From Alistipes sp. (GTDB lineage: Bacteria; Bacteroidota; Bacteroidia; Bacteroidales; Rikenellaceae), in contig JAHHQO010000005.1 of assembly GCA_020026335.1 (NCBI GenBank), forward strand, positions 68,271-132,270: a stretch of 64,000 bases of DNA, read 5' to 3'. Below are positions 45,010-53,290 of the stretch, piece by piece (position 1 is the stretch's first letter; each line of letters starts with the position of its first letter). Under the pieces are notes generated by a model, which was not told where the DNA came from, did not search any database, and saw only the letters and a list, made by a program, of their open reading frames with translations. The translations under genes were made by a program, and so were the position numbers.

Positions 45010-45762
45010 ATGAAAAAGACATTAATCTATACGACACTTCTGCTGTTGGGCATGGGCTGCTCGAAAAACGATGCAGTTCCCCCACAGGAGGGTTACGGTA
45101 CCCTCACCCTCCAATCGCAGATTGACACCCACATCGCAACACGCGGTGAGGTGGCTTCGGGCAGCGAACTCACACCCGAGGAGTTGTCGCTCCGCATCAC
45201 CGGCAAGGATTACGAGCACACGTGGGCAACAGTAGCCGACTACACCACCGAATCCCCCCAGCTGATGAAGGGCGACTACAAAGTGGAACTCTACCACGGC
45301 GACCCCAAAAAGGAGGGCGAGAACCTGCCCTATTACCACGGCAGCGAACAGGTGACCGTTGTGGCACGTCGCGAGGTGACGGCACACGTCAAGGCGGCGA
45401 TAGCCAACTCGCAGGTCGTGGTTCGTCTCACGCAGGCTTTCTCCGACTATTTCCACGATGCACACTTCACCCTCACCACCCGTGATGGCGGCAAATTCGA
45501 ATTCCACCCCACCACGACCGAGGCGACAACACCCATATATGTATGTGCAGGCAGTGTCATCACCCTCTCGGGTGAAGCCTCACGACAGGCAGGCGACCGT
45601 GTGACCTTCGCACCCCAGAAGCTCGACCCCACGGTGGCACGCACACGCCACACCTTTGTGTTCGATGCCAAGAATGCAGGTCATGCCACCGTCACCATCA
45701 CGTTGGACGACTCCGAGACCCAAACCCACGACCTCGTATTCGAGCTCAACGGAAATGCCTAA
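45010..45762 (+). CDS. DUF4493-like lipoprotein
   Basis: A 250-residue lipoprotein (GMGC lipobox, Cys17). GYGTLTLQSQIDTHIATRGE, LSLRITGKDYEHTW, and the YKVELYHGDP..GENLPYYHGSEQVTV segment match the pattern of DUF4493 proteins, in which a short beta strand is followed by a compact beta-sandwich describing a small-valued surface protein. The function is not known. It sits 8 bp after the fimbrillin-like gene and shares with the following two proteins the order Cys-linker-sandwich. The whole operon probably builds or decorates a surface structure; this is inference from colocalisation. Confidence 0.65.
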   Translation: MKKTLIYTTLLLLGMGCSKNDAVPPQEGYGTLTLQSQIDTHIATRGEVASGSELTPEELSLRITGKDYEHTWATVADYTTESPQLMKGDYKVELYHGDPKKEGENLPYYHGSEQVTVVARREVTAHVKAAIANSQVVVRLTQAFSDYFHDAHFTLTTRDGGKFEFHPTTTEATTPIYVCAGSVITLSGEASRQAGDRVTFAPQKLDPTVARTRHTFVFDAKNAGHATVTITLDDSETQTHDLVFELNGNA

Positions 45763-45791
45763 ACCCCTAACGAATAAAACAGAACAACGAT

Positions 45792-47078
45792 ATGAAAAGA
45801 TTTTTCTCATTCATTACATCAGCCCTTCTGCTGCTGGCGGCAGCCTGTGAGGACGACCCCAACTATGTCAATAATCCCGTTCCGAAGCCCCAGCCCAACG
45901 AGGGATTTCTGACGCTCAACAGTCTGGGTGTGAAGGTCATCTCCGAGAGCGAGACCACACCCCAAAACAACGACACCGGCAATGGCGAAAAGACCCGCGC
46001 CGCAGAGCAATATCTCGACACCTCGGTCTATCGTGTGAAGGTAATCTCCGCGCAGGGCGATGTGCGCTACGATGACCGCTACTCAGCCATGCAGGCACTC
46101 ACCGAGCCCCTCACCCTCCCCGTGGGCAAATACCATCTGCTCGTCTCCTCCGAGGAGCCGTCGTCTGTGCCTGCCGTGGATTGGGAGCATCCGCTCTACG
46201 GGGCTGACAAGGAGTTCACCATTCGCAAGGGTCAGACCGAGACTTTGGGCGAGGTGGTCTGCAAGCTGAAAAACATCAAGGTGACGGTGGTCTGCTCCGC
46301 CGACCTTGCCGCCCAGCTCTCCGCCGACACCAAAGCCACGGTATCGCTCAAGGAGGCACGCACCGATTTCTCGCTGAAGGAGACCCGTGCCGCCTACTTC
46401 CAGTCCCAAGAAGTGACCAACACCCTCGTTTTCAACCTCAAAGGCAAGTTCACCACGGGTGAGGACGCTTCGCTGAGCAAGGAAATCAAGGGCGTGGCTG
46501 GCGGTCAGTGGCGCAAAATCACCATTGTGAACACCTTTGCCGAGCAGGGCAATGTAAAGTTGGACATCAAGGTGGATTCGTTTATCCTCGATGAGGAAAT
46601 CATCGTGGACGGCACCGAGAATGTCGAGGAGCCTTCCGTGGACGAGGGTTCGGGCAACAATGACGACAAGGATGTGAAAATCGAATGGGCAGGTCACGAC
46701 TTCGCACAGCAGTATGTGGTGGAGAGCGGCATGACCATCGACATCGACTCCACAGTGCCTGCCGGCATTGCCAGCTACGAGGTGCACATCATCTCCAAGG
46801 AGCTGGCTCCCTTCCTTTCGGACATCGGTCTGCCCGACACCTTCGACCTCTGCAATGTGGAGGGTGACCCCACCGACGGCAATACGCTCGCCGGCAAGAT
46901 TCACAATCTGGGCTTCCCCATCAATGCCGAAGTGAAGGGCAAGACACAGCTCACCATCTCGATTACCAACTTCGTGGAGTTGCTGTTGAACATTCCCGGC
47001 GAGCACAACTTTGCGCTCACCGTCACCGACAACAACGGCAAGCACAATACGAAGACCATTCAACTTAAAGTCAACTGA
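45792..47078 (+). CDS. DUF4493-like lipoprotein
   Basis: A 428-residue lipoprotein with AAAC followed by EDDPNYVNN, an acidic surface-export pattern after Cys19. The N-terminal half follows the same plan as its neighbours: GFLTLNSLGVKV, a variable linker, TSVYRVKVISAQGDVRYDD, LPVGKYHLLVSSEEP and LYGADKEFTIRKGQTETLGEVVCKLKNIKVTV. A linker rich in Glu, Asp, Asn and Gly (~275-295) leads to a second beta domain with an alternating pattern to the C-terminus. No enzyme motif. The next gene begins 2 bp after the stop. Confidence 0.65.
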   Translation: MKRFFSFITSALLLLAAACEDDPNYVNNPVPKPQPNEGFLTLNSLGVKVISESETTPQNNDTGNGEKTRAAEQYLDTSVYRVKVISAQGDVRYDDRYSAMQALTEPLTLPVGKYHLLVSSEEPSSVPAVDWEHPLYGADKEFTIRKGQTETLGEVVCKLKNIKVTVVCSADLAAQLSADTKATVSLKEARTDFSLKETRAAYFQSQEVTNTLVFNLKGKFTTGEDASLSKEIKGVAGGQWRKITIVNTFAEQGNVKLDIKVDSFILDEEIIVDGTENVEEPSVDEGSGNNDDKDVKIEWAGHDFAQQYVVESGMTIDIDSTVPAGIASYEVHIISKELAPFLSDIGLPDTFDLCNVEGDPTDGNTLAGKIHNLGFPINAEVKGKTQLTISITNFVELLLNIPGEHNFALTVTDNNGKHNTKTIQLKVN

Positions 47079-47080
47079 TT

Positions 47081-49222
47081 ATGCTCAAGCATCTGAGACA
47101 TATACTCGCGCTGTCGGGCATCGCCGCTCTTGCGGTGGCGTGCTCGTCGTCACCCGTTGCGGAGGAGGAATTCACCTCGCCCGACGAGGGACGTATGGTG
47201 ATGCGCGTGGCAACACCGCAGGCTTCAGCCGGCAGTTACGACCCGATGAGCCACCTCAAAGTGGAGATTATCAACGCCAAAGGCGAGGTTGTCCGCCGTT
47301 TTGAGAATGCCGCAGCCACCAACATCGACCTCAAAATCATCGCCGGAGAATATCGTGTGACCGCCGAAGCCGGCGAGAGCGGCAAGACCGCCGAGAAGAG
47401 TTATGCCGACTTCGAGAAGCGCATCTATCGCGGTGAAGAGACCTTCACCGTAGCGCCCCAAAAGACGGCACAGGTGGAGGTCATCTGCAAGAGCCGCAAC
47501 ACGGCGGCAGAGGTGAAATTCGATGAATCCGTGTCGAAAAACTTTGCCGCAGGTTACTCCGTAACGGTGGCTGCCGACACGGAATACTCCGAGGAGCGCA
47601 TCGACCGTCAGGAGGTGGCAGCCCTCAACTTCACCCAATCCGCAGTGGGTTATTTCGACCTGACGGAGAAGGACAACACCCTCATATGGAAGTTCAGCGG
47701 CCGACACTCTACCGATGGAGCCGTGGAGCGTTACGGCAAAATCGAGCAGGTGGAGAAGCCCGGTCGTTACACGATGACCTTCAAATACTCGCCCTCCGCC
47801 CCCGGATTCGTGGAGTGTTTCCTCATCAAGGTAGACACCTCGAGTCCCGAATTTGACGACACCATCATCTTCAATCCCGGACTGACCATCACGGGTACGG
47901 GATTCGACATCACCGCCTGTCAGGAGTATCGCGGTGAGGATAAAGAATTTACCGTTACCTCCACGAAAGCCATCACCTCGTTACAGCTTACTGCCGGAAG
48001 TCAGAGCATAGACCTGCTGTCAGAGAGTCTGCCCGAAGGTGTGAAGGTGGTGCGCGAGAGCGAATCGAAAATTATTGTCACCCTCTCGAAGGCTTATTTG
48101 GACAAATTGGGTGCAGGCAACCACCAACTCTCTTTCTCGGCATCCGACACCGGAGGAGGAGCACTCTCCACGCCCGTCACCTTCCGTATGCGCGGATTTA
48201 TCCGCCCCACCCTCGCCGACTGCGACCTGTGGGCGAACACACTGACGCTCCGATATGTAGAGTTCGACAGCGCCACCACACCCGTGGTCTTCGGCGTGCG
48301 CGAGCAGGGTGCTTCGGAGTGGCAGACCCTCACGGGAGTGAAGGGCGACGACGGCATCTACACCGCCACCTACGCTCCCCAATGGGAGAGCTCGACCAAT
48401 GCATCGGGGCTCACCGTCTATCATCCGAAAGCCTCAACGGGTATATTTGCCAACCACACCTACGAATGCTACGCCATCTCGGAGGGGGACGGCATCGTGC
48501 CCCTCACCCCCACGTGCGACCAGCAAATCCCCTCGCACGACATGGAGAGCCCCATTTCGGCATTCACGCAGGACAACGCCAACTCCACGGGTTGGGCGAG
48601 CGGTAACAACAGCTTCACCTCCTCGCTCTGCACGCAGGCGCAATTCGGAGGTTCGAACGCCGCCAAGCTGGCATCGACCTACTACATCATGGCTTTGGCT
48701 TCGGGCAACCTCTACACCGGCACCTTCCGTGCGCAGGGTACGGGCGGTTCCGCCAACTTCGGTCAGGACTACAACTGGCAGGCACGCCCCAAGTCACTCA
48801 AGGTGCGCTACCATGCCAACATCGGCACAGTCAATTGTGTGAAGCACAAGAAGGACGGCGCAGACCCCATTGCCAACGGGCAGCCCGACAAGGCACGTAT
48901 CTTTGTCGCCATTGTCGATTGGGACAAGCGTCACGAGGTGGCCTCCTCGATGAAGGAGGTGCGCGGCGCGTGGGACCCCGAGGAGCGCGACACACAACCC
49001 GAGGGTAAAATCATCGGCTACGGCTCGCACTACATCACCGGGGCGAGTGCCGGCAGCGAGATGACACCTCTCGAAATTCCGATACATTACTACGACACGC
49101 AACTCAAGCCCTCGAAGAACATCAAACTGGTCATCTCCTGCACGGCAAGTGCCTTCGGAGACTACATGAACGGCTGCGACAAGAACGTCATGTATGTCGA
49201 TGACTTCGAGTGGGGCTACTAA
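47081..49222 (+). CDS. DUF4493/PCMD-like large lipoprotein
   Basis: A 713-residue lipoprotein (AVAC lipobox, Cys21). The N-terminal ~250 residues repeat the DUF4493-like plan (GRMVMRVATPQA, LKVEIINAKGEVVRRF, AGEYRVTAEAGES, YRGEETFTVAPQKTAQVEVICK). A middle beta-rich part follows, then a C-terminal ~230-residue domain like PCMD (putative carbohydrate metabolism domain): ASGNLYTGTFRAQG, GQDYNWQARPKSLKVRYHANIG, ARIFVAIVDWDKRHEV and a final NVMYVDDFEWGY. PCMD is a jelly-roll of unknown ligand found in Bacteroidales surface proteins. It is the last gene of the operon, before a terminator and the sigma/anti-sigma pair. Confidence 0.68.
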   Translation: MLKHLRHILALSGIAALAVACSSSPVAEEEFTSPDEGRMVMRVATPQASAGSYDPMSHLKVEIINAKGEVVRRFENAAATNIDLKIIAGEYRVTAEAGESGKTAEKSYADFEKRIYRGEETFTVAPQKTAQVEVICKSRNTAAEVKFDESVSKNFAAGYSVTVAADTEYSEERIDRQEVAALNFTQSAVGYFDLTEKDNTLIWKFSGRHSTDGAVERYGKIEQVEKPGRYTMTFKYSPSAPGFVECFLIKVDTSSPEFDDTIIFNPGLTITGTGFDITACQEYRGEDKEFTVTSTKAITSLQLTAGSQSIDLLSESLPEGVKVVRESESKIIVTLSKAYLDKLGAGNHQLSFSASDTGGGALSTPVTFRMRGFIRPTLADCDLWANTLTLRYVEFDSATTPVVFGVREQGASEWQTLTGVKGDDGIYTATYAPQWESSTNASGLTVYHPKASTGIFANHTYECYAISEGDGIVPLTPTCDQQIPSHDMESPISAFTQDNANSTGWASGNNSFTSSLCTQAQFGGSNAAKLASTYYIMALASGNLYTGTFRAQGTGGSANFGQDYNWQARPKSLKVRYHANIGTVNCVKHKKDGADPIANGQPDKARIFVAIVDWDKRHEVASSMKEVRGAWDPEERDTQPEGKIIGYGSHYITGASAGSEMTPLEIPIHYYDTQLKPSKNIKLVISCTASAFGDYMNGCDKNVMYVDDFEWGY

Positions 49223-49263
49223 TCGAGTAGCGACATACCCAGGTCACTGACCCTTGCGACAGA

Positions 49264-49305
49264 CAAAAAATCGTACGTCCCTTTGACGAGGCGCACGATT
49301 TTTTT
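49264..49305 (+). terminator. Terminator after the lipoprotein operon
   Basis: AAAAAATCGT-CG pairs with CG-ACGATTTTTT with one mismatch, followed by T. It separates the operon from the sigma gene. Confidence 0.8.
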
Positions 49306-49401
49306 GTTTGAATCCGTGTTCCCGTTTTCGAGAATTTAGGCCACTTTTTCACGAAATTGACAATTCTCTCACCGAAGAAACCTTTTCGAGGATTTGAGTT
49401 T

Positions 49402-49430
49402 TTTGTTTCGTTATATTTTTTTTATATTTG
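49402..49430 (+). promoter_or_regulatory. Promoter of the ECF sigma gene
   Basis: TTTG (49402-49405) and TATATTTG (49423-49430) are 17 bp apart, ~30 bp before the chosen ATG. Confidence 0.6.
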
Positions 49431-49459
49431 TAAAGGGAAGCAAGCGTTTAATTTTATTC

Positions 49460-50050
49460 ATGGAGATTCTGTACGACAATAGATTGACCAGTGCGGAATT
49501 AAGTTCGATATATTCCGAATATTACACAAGGCTTGTCATTATAGCACTCAGATATGTGAGAGAGAAATCCGCTGCTGAGGACATAGTGACCGATAGCTTT
49601 GTGTCGTTTTGGGAACATAGGGACAAATTCACGCGCGAGGACAACAAAATCGGTTATCTCCTGACCATCGTAAAGAACAACTGCATGAACTATCTGAACC
49701 GACAGCAGAGCTTCCACAAAATCGAACAACACCTCAGCAGCGAAAAACAACGTATGCTCAACGAGAGTATCCGTGCGCTGGGGAACTTCGAACCCACAAC
49801 CTTCTATGCGACCGAGGTGAAGCAAATCATCCGTCGCGAGTTGGACCACCTCCCCGAGCAAACCCGAAAAATCTTCGAGCAGAGTCGTTTTATGGACAAA
49901 ACCTACGATGAAATTGCCGACGAGCTGGGTATCACACGCCGCAAAGTCACATCCGAGATACAAAACGTATTGGCCGTCATGCGTAAAGCATTGGCCGACT
50001 ACTTGCCTGTGTACGCCATTATAACACTAATTATGAACAACTTACACTAA
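49460..50050 (+). CDS. ECF-type RNA polymerase sigma factor
   Basis: A 196-residue sigma-70 family protein. Region 2 contains YYTRLVIIALRYVREKSAAEDIVTDSFVSFWEHRDKF and the GYLLTIVKNNCMNYLNR stretch. Region 4 contains IIRRELDHLPEQTRKIFEQSRFMDKTYDEIADELGITRRKVTSEIQNVLAVMRKAL with the helix-turn-helix. The ATG 49460 is used instead of an upstream frame start at 49394 that would add a hydrophobic stretch inside the promoter. It pairs with the FecR-like anti-sigma gene downstream, so its regulon is probably controlled by a surface signal. It is the only sigma gene in the window, although two FecR genes are present. Possible targets are the 51.8-60.5 kb susCD operon or the upstream lipoproteins. 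Confidence 0.93.
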   Translation: MEILYDNRLTSAELSSIYSEYYTRLVIIALRYVREKSAAEDIVTDSFVSFWEHRDKFTREDNKIGYLLTIVKNNCMNYLNRQQSFHKIEQHLSSEKQRMLNESIRALGNFEPTTFYATEVKQIIRRELDHLPEQTRKIFEQSRFMDKTYDEIADELGITRRKVTSEIQNVLAVMRKALADYLPVYAIITLIMNNLH

Positions 50051-50088
50051 ATCCAAGGAAGCCGGGGAATTCAGAGATTAATTTTTTA

Positions 50089-50108
50089 GGGGGGGGGAAA
50101 AAAAAAAA
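50089..50108 (+). repeat. G9A11 homopolymer tract
   Basis: Nine G followed by eleven A lie between the sigma stop and the FecR leader. Such tracts can vary in length by slippage and, being near a regulatory leader, could alter expression. The true length may also be uncertain in the assembly. Confidence 0.8.
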
Positions 50109-50110
50109 CG

Positions 50111-50155
50111 ACTTTTTCGGTGTAAGGTTTTTGCACTGGATGATTATATAATAGT
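50111..50155 (+). promoter_or_regulatory. Conserved FecR leader, copy 1
   Basis: GTGTAAGGTT, TGGAT and TTATATAATAGTATG occur here and, at the same distance (36 nt from the first G to the ATG), in the leader of the second FecR gene. It is a likely promoter or leader read by an ECF sigma. Confidence 0.65.
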
Positions 50156-51097
50156 ATGGATAAGGATATTTTATCAAGATATTTAAAGTGCGAAACCTCC
50201 GCCGAAGAGGAGAAAGCCGTTCTCGACTGGCTCGAAGAGGACGACGCCCACCGATGCGAACTCGACACGATGAGCGATGTGTTCACGGCACTGGTGATGC
50301 ACATGCCCGCTAAAGCCACGGAGCAGAAGAAACTCCGCTTTCCGCTTTTCCGCCGCATCATGCACCGCGTGGCTGCCGTGGCTGCCGTCATCACACTCGG
50401 TCTGGCCATCGGACACGAGGTTTCGGACATCAAGATAGAACACCTCTCACAGCAAATGGTTGCTGTTGAAGTGCCCAAAGGTCACAGAATGAACATGACT
50501 TTGCCCGATGGAACCGAAATTTGTCTGAATGCCGGCTCCAAATTGGAATACCCCACGATATTTCCTAAAAAAAATCGTCATGTCAAACTCTCGGGTGAGG
50601 CCGTGTTCAACGTGACCGAAGACAAGGAACGCCCTTTCACGGTCAAGACCTATACGTGTGACATCAAGGTGTTGGGTACTAAATTCTGTGTCAATGCCGA
50701 CGAGGCCAACAACCGCTTCACCACACTGCTCATGAAAGGATGCGTCAAGATAGAACATCTGGTCACAGGCGATGCCGACATCATCATGCATCCCTACGAC
50801 TATGTGAAATTGGAAGGCAGGTCCCTGACCAAATACCGGGTCAAGCATTTCGACTCGGTGCTGTGGACCAACGGCGTCATCAGTTTGCAGGACACCTCGT
50901 TTGAGGAGCTTCTCGCCCGCTTCGAGAAGGCCTACAACATCAATATCATCGTCCAGCGCGACGAGCTGCCCCGTCTGCACTGCCGCGGTAAGATACACAT
51001 CTCCGACGGTATAGAACACGCCATGAAGATTCTTCGCTGGGGCGCGAAGTTCGACTACGAATACGATGCTTCGGAAGCGACACTGATTATCAAATAA
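50156..51097 (+). CDS. FecR-family anti-sigma factor (first copy)
   Basis: A 313-residue FecR-like protein. The N-terminal cytosolic part (MDKDILSRYLKCETSAEEEKAVLDWLEED..) is the anti-sigma module, a single helix near residues 68-86 crosses the inner membrane, and the periplasmic part has the FecR core (VEVPKGHRMNMTLPDGTEICLNAGSKLEYP, RHVKLSGEAVFNVTEDKERPFTVKTYTCDIKVLGTKFCV) and a C-terminal STN-like DUF4974 segment (FEELLARFEKAYNINIIVQ..LPRLHCRGKIHISDG). It would hold the sigma at 49460 inactive until a TonB-dependent transporter signals. The nearest transporter with an STN domain is the SusC at 57192-60500. It ends at a terminator. Confidence 0.93.
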   Translation: MDKDILSRYLKCETSAEEEKAVLDWLEEDDAHRCELDTMSDVFTALVMHMPAKATEQKKLRFPLFRRIMHRVAAVAAVITLGLAIGHEVSDIKIEHLSQQMVAVEVPKGHRMNMTLPDGTEICLNAGSKLEYPTIFPKKNRHVKLSGEAVFNVTEDKERPFTVKTYTCDIKVLGTKFCVNADEANNRFTTLLMKGCVKIEHLVTGDADIIMHPYDYVKLEGRSLTKYRVKHFDSVLWTNGVISLQDTSFEELLARFEKAYNINIIVQRDELPRLHCRGKIHISDGIEHAMKILRWGAKFDYEYDASEATLIIK

Positions 51098-51145
51098 TCC
51101 GCCGCCCACGAAATACAGGTTGCACAAGTGTAACCCACACCATAA

Positions 51146-51184
51146 AAAATCCCCCGATGTCACGGCATCGGGGGATTTTCTTTT
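51146..51184 (+). terminator. Terminator after FecR 1
   Basis: AAAATCCCCCGATG pairs perfectly with CATCGGGGGATTTT around a 6-nt loop, followed by a T-rich stretch. Confidence 0.92.
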
Positions 51185-51744
51185 ACCGGCAGGGTGGGAA
51201 ATTAAGAGGACAGAAGCATGGGCACAAAAGGCGAGGTAGGTACACTTCATTTCACGCATTTCACACACGCAAAACAGAGCCACACTCAAGGTTTTTTCCC
51301 CGAAAACAAGGTAACAATATCTTGCAGAAACGCAGATTTCGAGAATGGGGACTGCTACAAGAGAAGTCTACGCATCACATCACCGTATTCCTTGATTTTA
51401 AGCCCGTATTTTGCTTTACAAAGCAAAATACGCATCATACTTATCACATTCCTATTTCAAGCGGCTAATTCGCTTCAAAATTGCCAACGGTTACTCACCG
51501 CCAATTCATTCCACCCCCTCCTCCCCCACAACTTCTTCTGACCAACGCCCCGACCTGACTGTTCACATTACTCCCCTATCTCAACAAAGCTACCGCAGCA
51601 GGCAAAGGTCTGTTGCGGTGGCTTTCGTTAAAAAGGAGGGATTAATTCAGACAAAACCCCACATGACGGAGTGGCAGAGCCCAAGTCATAGTTCTTGCCC
51701 ACACCCGACTCTGCGAGGGGTGTCACTTCACTTCGCACATGGGC
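51185..51744. other. Gene-free stretch between two convergent operons
   Basis: About 560 bp with only short frames lacking recognisable domains. No RNA gene or repeat was identified. Confidence 0.5.
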
Positions 51745-51777
51745 AAAAAAAAGAGTCCCTTTCGAAAAAGGGACTCT
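51745..51777 (-). terminator. Terminator of the second susCD operon
   Basis: AGAGTCCCTTT pairs perfectly with AAAGGGACTCT around a 4-nt loop; the minus strand continues into a T run. Confidence 0.9.
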
Positions 51778-51796
51778 CGTATAGAGTTGAAGTAGA

Positions 51797-53200
51797 TTAC
51801 ATTACGTAAACACCAACCTCTGACAGGTACATCAAACCAGAATTGTAAGAATCCTTGATGTCCAGCATGATGTACTGTGTCTCGATAGGAGCAAACGATA
51901 CATACTGAGTACCAGTCTTGGGGAACGCATCCTTGATGTTGTGAACAGTAGTCCAAGCAACACCGTCGGTACTTACCTTGATGTCGGCGTGCTTAACAGC
52001 GTAGCTGTCCCAACCACCGTAACCCTGAACCATGAAGCCGGTTACCTTCTTGGTGGTCTTGAGGTCGATAGCCAAGTCGAAGCCGGGATAGCCGGGAATG
52101 TAAATCATACCCCAATTATCACCATCATCGATATTACTCCATTCACCGAAGACCTTATCCTGGTGATCGGGCGAGAAGTATCTGTAATCGTTGTAACGAT
52201 TGATAGAACCAATAGCAGGAGCCTCGAAGGACAATGCGATGGTCTCAATCTTGAAGAAGAAAGGCTCGGGCTTAACCAGCATCTCATCACCGGTAGCCTC
52301 GACAATGCGCAGAGGCAATACATAAGTACCACCCTTCACGAAGTCACGGTTGATAATCTTACAACGTACGTTGGTAACAGTCTGACCTGCCTTTACAACA
52401 ACCTCATTCTTATCGAGCTTCTTGCCGTTAGCCTCGAACTGGATGGCATCCTCGGGCAGACGCTCAACATTTGCAGGGAGCTTGTCGTAGTCAACAGTGA
52501 AGCCTACGGTAATATCCTTATCCGAAGTGTAAGCCAAAGTAACCTGCATGTCACCGAAGTACTCCATCAAATCCTCAGCAGTACCTGCCTTCTGGCTCGA
52601 AGTATCCGAACCGTTGGTAGCCTTCAACGATACCGAGTTGGGAACGTATGCACTTACATCCAAAGAGTAGAAAACACGATTACGGTTCTTAGAAACCTTT
52701 ACCTGCTTGTTGCTAATCTCGCGAATGCAAACGGGAGCAGTCCACAACGAAGCCTCGCGGCTCTCGGTAGCAAATGCAAATGCATTCTCCTCTGCGGGCA
52801 ATACCTTCACGCTGATGGAAGTCTTACCGGCAGGAATCACCATTCTGTCGGTGCTCTGACCCAGTGAATCGGTGGTCAGGAAACGAAGTGCACCTTCGGG
52901 CATGCAATTCTCCCCCTCCTGTGCGATACCCAGAGTGAACTCAGTGTCGGTATCGACAGCCTTACGCAATTTCAGTGTGAAAGGACGGAAGAAGTTACCT
53001 ACGCCCATATGAATACCACGTGCATCGTGTGTCGCCGAAATCGCGGGGGTCACGTTGTTGTCGGGGTAAGCCTCATACATCATGTAGCCGTAGTTGCTAT
53101 ACCATGATTCGGGTATTACCTCCTCGTCATCGCTGCACGACGCCATGAAGAACGACAGCATCAGGGCAGCAAACAATAATGATAAATATTTAAATTTCAT
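51797..53200 (-). CDS. DUF1735 and F5/8C-domain surface glycan-binding lipoprotein
   Basis: A 467-residue lipoprotein (MASC followed by SDDEEVIPE, an acidic surface-export signal). The N-terminal and middle parts contain DUF1735-like sandwiches (FTLKLRKAVDTDTEFTLGI; GKTSISVKVLPAEENAFAF). The C-terminal ~150 residues, from NRYNDYRYFSPDHQDKVFGEW, look like an F5/8 type C (discoidin, CBM32-like) domain: IDLKTTKKVTGFMVQGYGGWDSYAVKHADIKVSTDG. The ATG at 53200 is used; a Met 10 codons upstream is less likely. It is the last gene of the operon after susC, susD and GH18 and probably presents host glycans or glycoproteins at the cell surface. Confidence 0.82.
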   Translation of the reverse strand: MKFKYLSLLFAALMLSFFMASCSDDEEVIPESWYSNYGYMMYEAYPDNNVTPAISATHDARGIHMGVGNFFRPFTLKLRKAVDTDTEFTLGIAQEGENCMPEGALRFLTTDSLGQSTDRMVIPAGKTSISVKVLPAEENAFAFATESREASLWTAPVCIREISNKQVKVSKNRNRVFYSLDVSAYVPNSVSLKATNGSDTSSQKAGTAEDLMEYFGDMQVTLAYTSDKDITVGFTVDYDKLPANVERLPEDAIQFEANGKKLDKNEVVVKAGQTVTNVRCKIINRDFVKGGTYVLPLRIVEATGDEMLVKPEPFFFKIETIALSFEAPAIGSINRYNDYRYFSPDHQDKVFGEWSNIDDGDNWGMIYIPGYPGFDLAIDLKTTKKVTGFMVQGYGGWDSYAVKHADIKVSTDGVAWTTVHNIKDAFPKTGTQYVSFAPIETQYIMLDIKDSYNSGLMYLSEVGVYVM

Positions 53201-53290
53201 CTTGAAGTTTAAAGTTATAAGTGAAAACATCTTTTGTCAAGTAAGATACATCGGGCGGAAGCCCCGCCCCATGTATCTATCTTTCGCAGA

